Source: Caldicoprobacter oshimai DSM 21659
GTDB lineage: Bacteria; Bacillota; Clostridia; Caldicoprobacterales; Caldicoprobacteraceae
NCBI GenBank assembly: GCA_000526435.1
Contig: JAGB01000002.1
Coordinates: 186,001 to 250,000, forward strand
Reading direction: 5' to 3'
Length of the DNA: 64,000 nt
The first letter of the stretch is position 1; every line of letters starts with the position of its first letter. A program made the position numbers and the translations under genes. The notes beneath the pieces are model-generated. The model was not told the DNA's origin. It ran no database searches and saw only the letters and a list, made by a program, of their open reading frames with translations. Positions 7,354-17,789 of this stretch are shown here, piece by piece.

Positions 7354-8373
7354 ATGCAAAAGTACAACATAGCCATTGTCGGAGCAACCGGGATGGTAGG
7401 GCGCAAATTTTTAGAGGTCTTAGAGGAGAGGCAGTTCCCGATAGCCAATTGTTATCTATTTGCATCGGCGCGTTCAGCAGGAACTCGTATAAAATTCATG
7501 GGAGAGGACCACGTTGTGGAAGAGCTGACCGAGACCAGCTTTGATGGCAAAAACATCGACATAGCCCTGTTTTCAGCCGGTGCAACCGTCAGCAAAAAGT
7601 TTGCGCCGATAGCCGCATCCAGAGGTGCCGTGGTCATCGACAACAGCAGCGCCTGGAGGATGGAAGAAGATGTACCGCTGGTGGTCCCCGAAGTCAACCC
7701 ACAGGAAATACTCAAGCACAAAGGGATAATCGCCAACCCTAACTGTTCCACCATTCAAGCCGTTGTGGTGCTCAAGCCGCTGCACGACCACTATAAAATA
7801 AAGAGAATCGTATATTCCACATACCAGGCGGTGTCGGGCGCTGGCATGGGGGGCTATTTGGACCTGCAAAACGGAATACGCGGCGAAAAGACCCTGCAGA
7901 AGTTCCCTCATCCCATATTTGCCAACTGCATTCCACATATAGACGTATTCCTGGATAACGGCTACACCAAGGAAGAGATGAAGATGATCCAGGAAACCAA
8001 AAAAATCCTGGGAGATTACAGCCTCAGAATCACCGCAACTACGGTGCGTGTACCGGTATTTTACGGGCACAGCGAATCCATAAACGTCGAGTTTGAAAAG
8101 GATTTCGACCTCGACGAACTGAGAGAGCTTTTAGCAAAATCGCCTGGCGTCATTGTAGTGGATGACCCGAAGAACAACCAGTACCCCATGCCCATTTACG
8201 CAGAAAACAAGGACGAAGTGTTTGTGGGGCGCATAAGAAGGGATGAAAGCGTACCCAGCGGTGTAAACTTATGGGTAGTAGCAGATAATATACGAAAGGG
8301 AGCAGCTACCAACGCCGTACAAATAGCACAAAAGGTTGTCGAATACTGGGAAAATGGTCAGCTTGCCAGGTAA
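7354..8373 (+). CDS. asd: Aspartate-semialdehyde dehydrogenase
   Basis: The 339-residue enzyme reduces aspartyl phosphate to aspartate semialdehyde with NADPH, the entry to lysine, threonine and methionine synthesis. The NADP site is GATGMVGRKF at residues ~9-18. The catalytic cysteine is in NPNCSTIQ (~residue 130), with AVSGAG after it, and the acid/base histidine is in VPVFYGHSE. An in-frame ATG at 7321 would add 11 residues, but the ATG at 7354 has GAGGAGG upstream and matches the family start. It is the first gene of the lysine-riboswitch operon, 37 bases ahead of dapA. Confidence 0.96.
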   Translation: MQKYNIAIVGATGMVGRKFLEVLEERQFPIANCYLFASARSAGTRIKFMGEDHVVEELTETSFDGKNIDIALFSAGATVSKKFAPIAASRGAVVIDNSSAWRMEEDVPLVVPEVNPQEILKHKGIIANPNCSTIQAVVVLKPLHDHYKIKRIVYSTYQAVSGAGMGGYLDLQNGIRGEKTLQKFPHPIFANCIPHIDVFLDNGYTKEEMKMIQETKKILGDYSLRITATTVRVPVFYGHSESINVEFEKDFDLDELRELLAKSPGVIVVDDPKNNQYPMPIYAENKDEVFVGRIRRDESVPSGVNLWVVADNIRKGAATNAVQIAQKVVEYWENGQLAR

Positions 8374-8410
8374 GGAAATTTTAGTAAAAAATATCAGGGA
8401 GTGATTAATA

Positions 8411-9298
8411 GTGAGCGTATTTACCGGGTCGTGCGTTGCCTTGGTTACACCCTTTACAGATGAGGGCGTCAACTTTGAATCCTTAGCCAACCTCATAGAG
8501 TTCCAAATACGGGAAGGTACCGACGCCATACTGGTGTGCGGTACCACCGGAGAGCCGCCCACCATGACCAGGGATGAAAAGTATTCTGTCATAGGCTTCA
8601 CCGTTGAAAAGGTGGCAAAAAGGGTTCCGGTCATCGCCGGGACGGGTGGTTATAACACCGCCACCGTCATCGAGGACTCAAAAGAGGCCGAGAGATTGGG
8701 TGCCGATGCGCTGCTCATCGTAACCCCCTATTACAATAAGACCACGCAGAAAGGCCTGATCCAGCACTACGCAGCCATAGCCGATGCCGTCCATATCCCC
8801 ATCATAATATACAACGTGCCGGGCAGAACGGGCCTCAACGTAGCCCCTTCAACCTTAAAAGAGCTTTCAAAGATAGACAATATAGTCGGCATAAAGGAAG
8901 CCAGCGGCAACATAGCCCAGGTAACCGAAATGGCTAGGCTATGCGGTGATAAGATAGACATATACTCGGGAGATGACAACATCGTAGTGCCCATACTGGC
9001 ACTTGGAGGAAAAGGTGTCATATCGGTGGTGGCAAATATAGCTCCCCGGGATACCCATGAAATGGTAGCCAAGTTCCTAAACGGAGACATTGAAGGAAGT
9101 CGAAAGCTTCAATTTAAGCTGAACCCTTTGATCGAAGCCTTGTTTTTAGAGGTCAACCCCATACCGGTAAAGACCGCTTTGAACCTCATGGGAATGAATG
9201 CCGGTAAGCTCAGAATGCCTTTGACCGATATGTCGGAACAAAACCTGGAAATCCTCAAAAAGAGGATGGTGGAGTACGGCCTTACCATACAGCAGTAG
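8411..9298 (+). CDS. dapA: 4-hydroxy-tetrahydrodipicolinate synthase
   Basis: A 295-residue TIM-barrel aldolase condensing pyruvate with aspartate semialdehyde. The signature GTTGEPPTM is at about residues 44-52, the active-site tyrosine in [10 protein letters not shown] (~residue 133), and the Schiff-base lysine in VGIKEASGN (~residue 162). Translation starts at GTG (8411) with a GGGAG element upstream. Length is normal. It is second in the asd-dapA-dapB operon under the L box. Confidence 0.96.
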   Translation: MSVFTGSCVALVTPFTDEGVNFESLANLIEFQIREGTDAILVCGTTGEPPTMTRDEKYSVIGFTVEKVAKRVPVIAGTGGYNTATVIEDSKEAERLGADALLIVTPYYNKTTQKGLIQHYAAIADAVHIPIIIYNVPGRTGLNVAPSTLKELSKIDNIVGIKEASGNIAQVTEMARLCGDKIDIYSGDDNIVVPILALGGKGVISVVANIAPRDTHEMVAKFLNGDIEGSRKLQFKLNPLIEALFLEVNPIPVKTALNLMGMNAGKLRMPLTDMSEQNLEILKKRMVEYGLTIQQ

Positions 9299-9504
9299 GC
9301 TTGACAGCATAGCCTCGCTAACATAAAAGCTTGCCCATAAGAGCCAGTCATTAAAATACAGAATTTCGCCTGAGATTTTGCTTACAATCCATCATTTTTG
9401 TCTCTAAGCTGCTGATTTTACTAGGAAAAATAGGTTTTCAAAGTCGGATTTCCAAGCTCAAATAAAATCAAATCCAATTAGAGAAATGGAGTGAAAATAC
9501 ACCA

Positions 9505-10725
9505 ATGATAAGAATCATCATTCACGGTTGCAATGGAAAAATGGGTCAGGCGGTTGCTTCGGCTGCAGCCGCCGACCCTGACATCCAGGTTGTAGCCGGT
9601 ATAGATAAATTCCCTGACAGCAAACAAAACCCATTCCCCACCTATGGCTCTCTGAGCCAATGCAAAGAAACGGCCGATGTAATTGTGGATTTTTCCACCC
9701 CAGCGGCTCTTGCCGACCTGCTGGCCTTTGCAAACGAGCGTAAAATAGCAGCAGTGATTGCAACCACAGGTTTTTCGCAAGACGATATAAAGCTTATAGA
9801 GCAGGCTTCCCGAAGCATTCCAATTTTTCGCTCGGCCAACATGTCTTTAGGGGTTAACGTTATGCTGGAGCTGGCGCAAAAAGCCGCATTCACCCTGGGC
9901 GATGAATTTGACATCGAAATTATCGAGAAACATCATAACCAAAAAGTCGATTCACCCAGCGGCACCGCATACGCCTTAGCCGACGCCATAAACCAGACCC
10001 TGCTCAATTCAAAGAATTATATTTATGGAAGGCACTCCAAAAACCAAAGGCGCTCCAAGTCAGAAATAGGAATACATGCCGTCAGAGGAGGTACCATACC
10101 CGGCCAGCACACAGTACTGTTTGCAGGCAGCGACGAAGTGCTGGAGATTACCCATACCGCCTATTCAAGGCAAATATTTGCCCTGGGCGCACTGCGCGCC
10201 TGCAAATACATAGTGAGAAAATCTCCCGGCCTGTATGGCATGAAGGATATGCTAAACGAACAGGCGGCTGTCACAAACATCAACTCCGACAACCAGCAGG
10301 CTTTAATCACCATAAATAACATACCTGACGACACAGCAGCCATTGCTAAGATATTCCAGAGCATTGCTCAGCAAGATATAAATATAGACATGATAAGCCA
10401 CACCACTCCCGTTAACGGTCAGCTCAGCATATCCTTTACGGTGCCCCGCAAAGACGTAGGAAAAGCCATAGAGGTGGTCAACGACCTTGAGACCTTGCTC
10501 CCCACTATAAGCCTTAACACGTATGAGGGCATAGTAAAGCTATCGGTTGAAGGACCGGGGATGGCGCAGCAACCTGGTATAGCCGCAAAGGTGTTCAGCA
10601 TCATGGCACAGCAAAACATCAAAATTATGGCCATAACCACCTCTGAAACCAAAATTTCTTATATAATCCATCAACTGGACGAAAAGAAGGCTCTGGAAGC
10701 GCTCATGGAGGCATTTGAACTGTAG
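9505..10725 (+). CDS. dapB: 4-hydroxy-tetrahydrodipicolinate reductase fused to a C-terminal tandem ACT region
   Basis: The first ~250 residues are a complete DapB: GCNGKMGQA nucleotide loop, DFSTP, ATTGFS, the catalytic EKHHNQKVDSPSGTA, and the closing GLYGMKDML. A normal DapB would end there. About 155 more residues follow in frame with two ACT modules (ALITINNIPDDTAAIAKIF ... INIDMIS, and VKLSVEGPGMAQQPGIAAKV ... IKIMAITTS). They resemble the regulatory end of class II aspartokinases, which bind lysine or threonine. The simplest reading is allosteric control of DapB, or use of this gene to supply an aspartokinase-like regulatory subunit; neither is proven. The SD is weak. A 206-base spacer without recognisable features separates it from dapA. 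Confidence 0.92.
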   Translation: MIRIIIHGCNGKMGQAVASAAAADPDIQVVAGIDKFPDSKQNPFPTYGSLSQCKETADVIVDFSTPAALADLLAFANERKIAAVIATTGFSQDDIKLIEQASRSIPIFRSANMSLGVNVMLELAQKAAFTLGDEFDIEIIEKHHNQKVDSPSGTAYALADAINQTLLNSKNYIYGRHSKNQRRSKSEIGIHAVRGGTIPGQHTVLFAGSDEVLEITHTAYSRQIFALGALRACKYIVRKSPGLYGMKDMLNEQAAVTNINSDNQQALITINNIPDDTAAIAKIFQSIAQQDINIDMISHTTPVNGQLSISFTVPRKDVGKAIEVVNDLETLLPTISLNTYEGIVKLSVEGPGMAQQPGIAAKVFSIMAQQNIKIMAITTSETKISYIIHQLDEKKALEALMEAFEL

Positions 10726-10833
10726 TAAGGTGGCACGGTATTCAAGCTTTAAGGTGTGCGGCCTCTTAAGCTAGTACGCCGTAAAAATTTGAGCACAGAC
10801 CATCTCAAGAATATGAAAACTTTAAAACAAATA

Positions 10834-10875
10834 AAAAGCGCTCCCTGATACATTGTGGATTTAAGGAGCGCTTTT
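10834..10875. terminator. Bidirectional terminator between dapB and cobO
   Basis: AAAAGCGCTCC (10834-10844) pairs with GGAGCGCTTTT (10865-10875), an 11-bp perfect stem followed by ATTTGTTTTTATTTT on the plus strand and by an A/T-rich run on the minus strand. It sits between two convergent genes and can end both transcripts. Confidence 0.9.
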
Positions 10876-10951
10876 ATTTGTTTTTATTTTATGCCATTTT
10901 AATCTGTTTTTTGTTAAACAGACATAATTCTAAAACAGCTCTAATAGAGCA

Positions 10952-11482
10952 CTAATACTCAATTCCCTTTCTTGCCGGAACGCCTTTATCCATATAATGC
11001 TTGACATTGCGCATCTCAGTTATCAGGTCAGCCCTGTCGGCAATTTCACGGGGCACGTCACGGCCGGTCAAGATAAGCTCCATCCCTTTGGGCTTATTGT
11101 CTATAAGCCGGCATACCTGCTCTACGCCCACCAGCCCATTGTGTATGGCCGCCATAATCTCATCAAGTATTAGCACATCGCATGAGCCCTCTTCCATCAA
11201 TTGTTCAAGCTTTTGCATCTCCTCCTGAGTCTTCTCCTTAAGCTGCGCTTTTTCCTCATCGGTAAGCTGCCAGAAAAACTTCTTGGTCTCGGCAAACCGC
11301 ATAATGGTGAATTCGGGCTCAAGCCTCCTTGCCGCTTCCAGCTCTCCCGATTCGATCCCCTTGAGGAACTGCACCATCACAACTTTAAGCCCCCTGCCCA
11401 CAGCCCTTAGCCCCTGTCCCAACGCAGCAGTGGTCTTACCTTTCCCCTCCCCGGTGTATACCTGCACATAGCCAACTTCCAT
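10952..11482 (-). CDS. cobO: Cob(I)yrinic acid a,c-diamide adenosyltransferase
   Basis: The 176-residue CobO/BtuR enzyme transfers the adenosyl group of ATP to cobalt to make adenosylcobalamin precursors. The P-loop is YTGEGKGKTTAALG near residue 7, followed by VVMVQFLKG and VLILDEIMAAIHNGL, and it ends with TEMRNVKHY as usual. An ATG at 11533 overlapping the purD stop (TAATG) would give 17 extra residues. The ATG at 11482 is chosen because GGAGG lies seven bases before it and the family starts there. It is last in the purine cluster orientation and might be cotranscribed with purD. Confidence 0.92.
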   Translation of the reverse strand: MEVGYVQVYTGEGKGKTTAALGQGLRAVGRGLKVVMVQFLKGIESGELEAARRLEPEFTIMRFAETKKFFWQLTDEEKAQLKEKTQEEMQKLEQLMEEGSCDVLILDEIMAAIHNGLVGVEQVCRLIDNKPKGMELILTGRDVPREIADRADLITEMRNVKHYMDKGVPARKGIEY

Positions 11483-11532
11483 AACCAAACCTCCGTAATC
11501 AACCAAATAAAAATATTCTTCATTTTTGAGCA

Positions 11533-12798
11533 TTAGTTACGTTTTCCTCCTATATCCCTGCGATAATGCATATTCTCAAAGCGTATCTTCTCTACATTTT
11601 GATAAACTTTCTGTATGGCCGTATCCAGGTCCTTTGCGATGGCCGTTACGCCCAGCACCCTGCCCCCGCTGGTATAGTATTTCCCGCCTATCTTCTTGGT
11701 CCCGGCATGGAATACCATAATACCAGGTTCCTTCAATACCTCCTCAATGCCCGAAATCTCATATCCCGTTTTATACGATTTGGGATAACCTCCCGATACC
11801 AAAACCACACAGACGGCCGCATTGTCCTCCCATTCGATGTTTATCTCATCAAGCCGTTCATCGATCACCGCTTCAAATATATCCACTATATCGGTCTTAA
11901 GGCGCGGCAGCACCACCTGTGTTTCGGGATCGCCAAACCTTGCATTGTATTCCAGTACTTTGGGGCCCTGCTCGGTAAGCATCAAACCAAAATACAGCAC
12001 CCCTTTGAATAGCCTTCTCTCCTCAGCCATAGCCCTGATAGTGGGCCTGATTATGCAGTCCTCCACTTCTTTTGCTACCTCAGGCGCATATACGCGGCTG
12101 GGCGAAAAAGCCCCCATACCACCCGTATTTGGGCCCTGGTCTCCGTCGTATGCCCTCTTGTGGTCCTGGGCGCTGACCATGGGTATGACGGTCCTCCCAT
12201 CAGTAAAGGTCAAAACCGAAACCTCCGGGCCAGTCAAATGCTCTTCAATGACCACCCGCAGGCCAGCTTGGCCAAATACCTTGTCCACCATCATGGCCCT
12301 TAATGCGCCTTTTGCCTCATAAACGTCCTTGGCAATTATAACGCCTTTGCCCAGGGCCAGCCCCTCAGCTTTTATAACAGCGGGATATTCTATTTGCTCC
12401 ACGTATTTGACCGCTTGGTCATAATTATCGAAAACTTTGTACTTTGCAGTAGGGATGCCGTACTTGTGCATCAGATTCTTGGCAAATACCTTGCTGCTCT
12501 CTATCATGGCAGCATCCCTGGTGGGGCCAAATGCCCTGAGGCCTTCGACCTGCAGCGCATCCACCATCCCCATTGCCAGAGGGTCATCGGGCGCCACAAC
12601 GGTTAAGTCTATATTGTTTTGCTTTGCAAAGCGCACTATTCCCTCCACATCGGTGGCAGGTATATTGACGCACTCCGCAAGCTCCGATATACCGCCATTG
12701 CCCGGTGCGCAGTAAATCCTGGAAACCCTGGAGCTTTGGCTTATTTTCCACACCAGGGCATGCTCGCGCCCGCCACCTCCCACAACCAGTACCTTCAT
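11533..12798 (-). CDS. purD: Phosphoribosylamine-glycine ligase (GARS)
   Basis: A 421-residue ATP-grasp enzyme joining glycine to phosphoribosylamine in the second step of purine synthesis. It starts MKVLVVGGGGREHALVWKI, the family N-terminus. Other marks are the KAEGLALGKGV loop, QDHKRAYDGDQGPNTGGMGA and the metal-binding EYNARFGDPETQ. A longer frame extends upstream, but the ATG at 12798 with GGGGTGA ahead fits the family. It is the last purine gene of the cluster, downstream of purH. Confidence 0.96.
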   Translation of the reverse strand: MKVLVVGGGGREHALVWKISQSSRVSRIYCAPGNGGISELAECVNIPATDVEGIVRFAKQNNIDLTVVAPDDPLAMGMVDALQVEGLRAFGPTRDAAMIESSKVFAKNLMHKYGIPTAKYKVFDNYDQAVKYVEQIEYPAVIKAEGLALGKGVIIAKDVYEAKGALRAMMVDKVFGQAGLRVVIEEHLTGPEVSVLTFTDGRTVIPMVSAQDHKRAYDGDQGPNTGGMGAFSPSRVYAPEVAKEVEDCIIRPTIRAMAEERRLFKGVLYFGLMLTEQGPKVLEYNARFGDPETQVVLPRLKTDIVDIFEAVIDERLDEINIEWEDNAAVCVVLVSGGYPKSYKTGYEISGIEEVLKEPGIMVFHAGTKKIGGKYYTSGGRVLGVTAIAKDLDTAIQKVYQNVEKIRFENMHYRRDIGGKRN

Positions 12799-12900
12799 TC
12801 GATTCACCCCATCATTACCATCATTATATCTAACCCTGTATTTGGGCACTGCAGCTTCTGTATTACATAGTACGCCAGTAGCCTGCACATCGCATCACAA

Positions 12901-14448
12901 TCAGTGTTTGAAATGCCTCATGCCGGTAAATATCATGGCAATTCCATACCTGTTGCAGGCATCTATGGACTCCTGATCCCTGATCGAACCGCCCGGCTGA
13001 ATTATGGCTGAAATGCCGGCCTTTGCGGCAGCCTCCACGCAATCCGGGAACGGGAAAAACGCGTCGGATGCCAGAACCGCACCCTTTACCTTATCCCCGC
13101 TTCTCTGTATGGCCTGCTCCACTGCCCAGATGCGGTTGACCTGACCCGGCCCTATGCCCAGCGACTGCTTGTTCTTGGCTATAGCAATGCCGTTGGACCT
13201 GGTGTGCTTTACCACCTTCCAGGCAAATATCAGGTCTTCCATCTCGGCATCTGTGGGCTTTTTCTCGGTTACCACCTTAAGCTGGGACATATCGGGCAAA
13301 AGCTCTGTATCCATATCCTGCACCAGCAAACCGCCCAGCACCTTCCTGGTATCCCAAATTCCTTTCGGCGGCCTGGCTGAAATATCCTCAAGTTGCAGTA
13401 TACGAATGTTCTTTTTCCTCTTTAATATTTCGAGAGCTTCATCGGTATAGGAAGGCGCCACCACAATCTCTATGAATATCTTGTTTATCTCAGCTGCGGT
13501 TTGCGCGTCTATTTCGCGATTGGCTACCACAATCCCACCGAAGATGGATATGGGATCAGCCTCATATGCCTTCATATATGCCTCATATATGGTTGGAGCG
13601 CTGGCCACCCCACAGGGATTGGCGTGTTTGACAGCCACCACGGTGGGTTCATCAAACTCCCGCAAGAGGTCCAAAGCCCCGTTAGTATCGCTGATGTTGT
13701 TGAAAGAAAGCTCTTTGCCATGGAGCTGCTTGGCCCCCGTTAGGCTGCCAGGTACCGGCAGCATTTCACTGTAAAACACCGCCTTCTGATGGGGGTTTTC
13801 CCCGTAACGCAAATCCTGCACCTTTTCATAGGTAAGAGTGAGCAGCTCAGGGAAACCAGCGTCCTTAATCTGCTTTCTCAAATAGCCGGCAATAAGCGCG
13901 TCGTAATGTGCGGTGTGCTCAAACACTTTAACCGCCAGCTTAAACTTGGTCTCTTGCGACACTTCACCATACTTTGCCAGTTCGCCCAGCACCATGCTGT
14001 AATCAGCAGGGTCCACAATCACCGTCACATCCTGATAATTCTTAGCAGCAGCCCTGAGCAAGGTAGGGCCACCGATATCTATGTTCTCTATGGCCTCTTC
14101 AAGCTGTACATTTCCTTTAAGTATTGTCTGCTTGAAAGGATACAGGTTTATCACCACAAAATCGATGGGCTGGATGCCAAGGGACTTAAGCTGCCTCATG
14201 TGCTGCTCATTCTTTCTGATGGCAAGCACCCCGGCATGAATTACGGGATGCAGCGTTTTCACCCTTCCATCCAGGCACTCAGGAAAGCCAGTAACATCGC
14301 TTACGTTTATTACAGGAATACCAGCCTCGGCCAGCGTCTTAGCCGTCCCTCCGGTGGATACTATCTCCACCTCCATACTGCTTAACGCCCTGGCAAACTC
14401 TACAATGCCGGTTTTGTCCGATACGCTGATTATAGCACGCCTTCTCAT
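12901..14448 (-). CDS. purH: Bifunctional AICAR formyltransferase / IMP cyclohydrolase
   Basis: The 515-residue enzyme carries out the last two steps of IMP synthesis. The N-terminal cyclohydrolase begins [17 protein letters not shown] and has STGGTAKTL and DGRVKTLHP. The C-terminal formyltransferase has [21 protein letters not shown] and the end [12 protein letters not shown]...[12 protein letters not shown]. Length is family-typical. The start ATG at 14448 has GGGAGTG nine bases upstream. The first 110 bases overlap the 3' end of purN in another frame. Confidence 0.95.
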   Translation of the reverse strand: MRRRAIISVSDKTGIVEFARALSSMEVEIVSTGGTAKTLAEAGIPVINVSDVTGFPECLDGRVKTLHPVIHAGVLAIRKNEQHMRQLKSLGIQPIDFVVINLYPFKQTILKGNVQLEEAIENIDIGGPTLLRAAAKNYQDVTVIVDPADYSMVLGELAKYGEVSQETKFKLAVKVFEHTAHYDALIAGYLRKQIKDAGFPELLTLTYEKVQDLRYGENPHQKAVFYSEMLPVPGSLTGAKQLHGKELSFNNISDTNGALDLLREFDEPTVVAVKHANPCGVASAPTIYEAYMKAYEADPISIFGGIVVANREIDAQTAAEINKIFIEIVVAPSYTDEALEILKRKKNIRILQLEDISARPPKGIWDTRKVLGGLLVQDMDTELLPDMSQLKVVTEKKPTDAEMEDLIFAWKVVKHTRSNGIAIAKNKQSLGIGPGQVNRIWAVEQAIQRSGDKVKGAVLASDAFFPFPDCVEAAAKAGISAIIQPGGSIRDQESIDACNRYGIAMIFTGMRHFKH

Positions 14449-15085
14449 GCTCTCGTTCACTCCCTCCCAAAATCCTGACCTTGCGTCCCTCCACCACAAG
14501 CCTTCCTTCCACAAACAGCCTGACCGCTTCTGGCAGAAGCTGGTGCTCCACCTCCAGTACCCTTGCGGCCAGCGAGTGCACATCATCGTCATCCCTCACC
14601 TCAACGGGACGCTGAAGTATTATCGGCCCCGTATCGGTGCCTTCATCCACAAAATGCACCGTTGCGCCTGTTACTTTTACTCCGTAATCTAAAACCGCGC
14701 GATGCACCCTCTCTCCATAAAATCCCTTCCCACAAAAAGCGGGAATCAGGGACGGATGTATATTGATGATGCGATTCGGATAAGCCCGCACAACCTCCGG
14801 AGATAGAATGCTCAAATACCCGGCCAGCACAACCAAATCCACCCTGTAAAATTTAAGCCGCTCCAAAATCGCCCCGTTGAAAGCCTCCTCACTTTCAAAG
14901 TCCTTCTTCAGTACGCATTCGGCGGGAATGCCATGGGCTCTCGCCCTTTCCAGGCCATAAGCCGTCTTACAATTGGATATGACCACTACAATTCTCGCAT
15001 CCGGTATACGGCCAGCCTCAATGGCATCGATCAGCGCCTGAAGATTTGTGCCACCTCCAGAAATCAACACTCCTATACGGGTCAC
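14339..15085 (-). CDS. purN: Phosphoribosylglycinamide formyltransferase with overlapping extended C-terminus
   Basis: PurN uses 10-formyl-tetrahydrofolate to formylate GAR. Visible marks are [38 protein letters not shown] (catalytic Asn/His) and [15 protein letters not shown] with the catalytic Asp. It starts at GTG, overlapping the purM stop by four bases (GTGA). The enzyme is normally ~200-210 residues and would end soon after EGRKVRIL. Here the frame continues ~40 residues (ending [11 protein letters not shown]) across 110 bases of purH. The tail is cysteine- and basic-rich and looks like an out-of-frame reading of purH, so loss of an earlier stop is likely. Confidence 0.93.
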   Translation of the reverse strand: MTRIGVLISGGGTNLQALIDAIEAGRIPDARIVVVISNCKTAYGLERARAHGIPAECVLKKDFESEEAFNGAILERLKFYRVDLVVLAGYLSILSPEVVRAYPNRIINIHPSLIPAFCGKGFYGERVHRAVLDYGVKVTGATVHFVDEGTDTGPIILQRPVEVRDDDDVHSLAARVLEVEHQLLPEAVRLFVEGRLVVEGRKVRILGGSEREHEKACYNQRIGQNRHCRVCQGVKQYGGGDSIHRRDG

Positions 15086-16110
15086 CGGATAAACACCACC
15101 CCGCCGGTTCCTCTCCCGACCCTTCCGATCACATAGGAAGGGTAACCATCGCCTTTCAGCTGGCCAATGATGCCATCCACCTCTTCAGGGCTACATACCA
15201 GCACCATGCCTATTCCCATGTTAAAAGTATTGAACATCTCCCTGTCTTCTATGTCGCCCCACCGCTTGATGAGCTCAAAGATTGGCAGTACAGGCCAGCT
15301 CCCTACCTGAATTTCGGCCACAAGGCCCTCAGGCAAAACTCTGGGTATGTTCTCAATAAACCCTCCTCCCGTTATATTGGCAATTCCCTTTACCCGATAC
15401 CGCTTGAGCACGTTGAGAATACCCTTTACGTATATCCGGGTGGGCTTGAGGAGCTCCTCTCCCACCGTACACCCCAGCACGTCATACCGCTCCCCAAGGC
15501 GGTTTTTGGCTTCTAGCACCAGCTTTCTAACCAGGGAATAGCCATTGCTATGTACGCCCGAGGAAGCCAGACCTACAAGCACATCGCCTTCCCTGATAGT
15601 GGACCCGTCTATTATCTTTGCCCGATCCACTATTCCCACCGCAAAGCCGGCTATATCATATTCTTCCTCCTTATAAAACCCGGGCATCTCGGCCGTTTCA
15701 CCGCCTATGAGGGCACACCCCGCTTCAACGCATCCATCTGCAACGCCCTTTACTATATGCGCTACTTTCTCAGGCTTAAGCCTGCCCGTCGCTATATAAT
15801 CAAGAAAGAATAAAGGCCTGGCTCCCTGACACACCACGTCGTTTACGCACATGGCCACGCAGTCCTGGCCGATGGTATCGTGTTTATCCATTATAAAAGC
15901 AAGCTGCAGCTTGGTACCTACCCCATCGGTTCCGGCCACCAGCACAGGCTGCTTCATGCCCTCCAAATCCAGGGAATACAGGCCTCCAAAGCCGCCTATA
16001 TCGCCTATGACGTTTTTATCATATGTCCTTTTCACAAATTCCTTCATAAGCCTAACAGCTGTATATCCTGCCTCTACGTCAACGCCCGCATCCTTGTAAG
16101 TATAGCCCAT
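15082..16110 (-). CDS. purM: Phosphoribosylformylglycinamidine cyclo-ligase (AIR synthetase)
   Basis: A 342-residue PurM that closes the imidazole ring with ATP. Marks are [11 protein letters not shown] at the start, [25 protein letters not shown], the [11 protein letters not shown] motif, and [18 protein letters not shown] at 16110 follows AAGGGG. Its stop overlaps the purN start, implying coupled translation. A ~205-base spacer with a hairpin separates it from purF. Confidence 0.96.
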   Translation of the reverse strand: MGYTYKDAGVDVEAGYTAVRLMKEFVKRTYDKNVIGDIGGFGGLYSLDLEGMKQPVLVAGTDGVGTKLQLAFIMDKHDTIGQDCVAMCVNDVVCQGARPLFFLDYIATGRLKPEKVAHIVKGVADGCVEAGCALIGGETAEMPGFYKEEEYDIAGFAVGIVDRAKIIDGSTIREGDVLVGLASSGVHSNGYSLVRKLVLEAKNRLGERYDVLGCTVGEELLKPTRIYVKGILNVLKRYRVKGIANITGGGFIENIPRVLPEGLVAEIQVGSWPVLPIFELIKRWGDIEDREMFNTFNMGIGMVLVCSPEEVDGIIGQLKGDGYPSYVIGRVGRGTGGVVFIR

Positions 16111-16271
16111 ATGCCCTTACCCCTTTCTCTAGCGCTGGCCGTTCATCTTTATTTTTGTTCATCATCATAACGATGGCATACCTCTAGTCAAAGACAGGTT
16201 TGTACCGTCCATCTTTTATATTATTGGTGTTCATCCCTTTTGTAAATTATATTATAAAACATCCCGCACAA

Positions 16272-16314
16272 GGCAGCGCTTTGAGCCATCACCCACAGCC
16301 TGACCAGCGCTGCC
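16272..16314 (-). other. 9-bp hairpin just after purF
   Basis: GGCAGCGCT (16272-16280) and AGCGCTGCC (16306-16314) form a perfect 9-bp stem immediately past the purF stop codon. No U-tract follows on the minus strand, so it is more likely to slow 3' decay or cause partial read-through to purM than to terminate fully. The rest of the purF-purM gap (16111-16271) shows nothing recognisable. Confidence 0.45.
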
Positions 16315-16315
16315 G

Positions 16316-17719
16316 TTATTCGGCTTTTCCCTCTACGGCTATTGGATATTCGCCGCTGAAGCACCCCAGGCAGAAATCGCAACCGCTGCCCTCCACCGTC
16401 TTGAGCAGCCCCTCAATGCTCAAATATCCCAGCGAATCGGCGCCTATTATACGGCATATCTCTTCAACGCTGTACCTGGCACCAATAAGGTGCTCCTTTG
16501 TGGGCGTATCGATGCCGAAATAGCATGGGAAGCGAACCGGTGGCGAGCTGATGCGCATGTGAACCTCTCTGGCGCCCGCCAACCTGAGCATCTCCACTAT
16601 CTTCTTGCTGGTGGTACCCCTCACTATGGAATCGTCTATCATAACTATCCGCTTGCCCTTGACGATCTTTCTCAAAGCATTGAGCTTTATCCTGACCCCC
16701 TGCTCGCGTATAGCCTGGCTGGGCTTTATAAAGGTTCGGCCCACATACCGATTTTTGATAAGTCCCTCTCCAAACGGAATGCCCGAGGCCTCGGCATATC
16801 CAAGGGCGGCAGTGGTTCCCGAATCGGGCACCCCTATTACCAGGTCGGCGTCGGCTGGGTGTTCGGCTGCCAGTATCTTGCCCGCTTCCTTTCTGGCCGT
16901 ATACACGCTGACCCCGTCTATGGTGCTGTCAGTCCTGGCAAAATAGATGAATTCAAACACGCACAGCCCAGATTTTAGCGGCACAGGTGTCTGTATGCTT
17001 CTGAGCCCATCCTGCGAGATGATTATTATTTCCCCCGGCTTCACATCCCGTATAAACTCGGCATCCACCGCATCAAAAGCACATGATTCAGATGCCACCA
17101 CATAGGAATGACCGATCCTTCCCAGGGCCAAAGGCCTCATGCCGTAAAGGTCCCTGACTGCAATGAGCTTATCCTCTGTCATCAAAAGCAGGGCATACGC
17201 CCCTCTCAGCTTTGACATGGTATTCTGTATAGCAGTCTCCAGCCCTTCGTCAATATGCCTGGCAATGAGGTTTGCTATGACTTCGCTGTCCACCGAGGTT
17301 TGAAAAACCGCACCCGCCTCCTCCAGCTCGGTACGGAGTGCATTGGCATTTACTAAATTCCCATTGTGCGCCAAAGCCAGAAATCCCTTTTTATACTTAA
17401 TGACCAGTGGCTGGGCGTTGTACAAACTGGTATCACCGCAAGTTGGATAGCGTACATGCCCTATGGCGATCTTGCCGCCTTTCAACGTGTCCAGCGTGTC
17501 CTCGTCGAATACCTCGGGGACCAATCCTCTCCCCTTGTGATAACGTATAGTGTGGCCATCGGCCACCGCAATGCCGGCGCTTTCCTGTCCCCTGTGCTGC
17601 AGGGCATAAAGCCCGTAATAGGTTATCTCCTCGACAGCCAGCCCATCCTGATCAAATATGCCAAAAACCCCGCATTCCTCGTTTAACTTATCTGCTAAAA
17701 ATGGATCCCTGGGATACAT
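16316..17719 (-). CDS. purF: Amidophosphoribosyltransferase
   Basis: A 467-residue PurF that makes phosphoribosylamine from PRPP and glutamine, the committed purine step. The N-terminal nucleophile cysteine is in EECGVFGI at residue ~16, so a short propeptide is removed as in the Bacillus-type enzyme. The glutaminase has HNGNLVNA; the PRPP loop is VMIDDSIVRGTTS. C-terminal CDFCLGC supplies [4Fe-4S] ligands, marking the oxygen-sensitive cluster-containing class. ATG at 17719 has GATGAGG upstream. Confidence 0.96.
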   Translation of the reverse strand: MYPRDPFLADKLNEECGVFGIFDQDGLAVEEITYYGLYALQHRGQESAGIAVADGHTIRYHKGRGLVPEVFDEDTLDTLKGGKIAIGHVRYPTCGDTSLYNAQPLVIKYKKGFLALAHNGNLVNANALRTELEEAGAVFQTSVDSEVIANLIARHIDEGLETAIQNTMSKLRGAYALLLMTEDKLIAVRDLYGMRPLALGRIGHSYVVASESCAFDAVDAEFIRDVKPGEIIIISQDGLRSIQTPVPLKSGLCVFEFIYFARTDSTIDGVSVYTARKEAGKILAAEHPADADLVIGVPDSGTTAALGYAEASGIPFGEGLIKNRYVGRTFIKPSQAIREQGVRIKLNALRKIVKGKRIVMIDDSIVRGTTSKKIVEMLRLAGAREVHMRISSPPVRFPCYFGIDTPTKEHLIGARYSVEEICRIIGADSLGYLSIEGLLKTVEGSGCDFCLGCFSGEYPIAVEGKAE

Positions 17720-17789
17720 TCCTCATCATCCCTCTAATCAAGTATCACTACTGCAATGTAATTGAACATCATCAAACTGAAAAATAACC

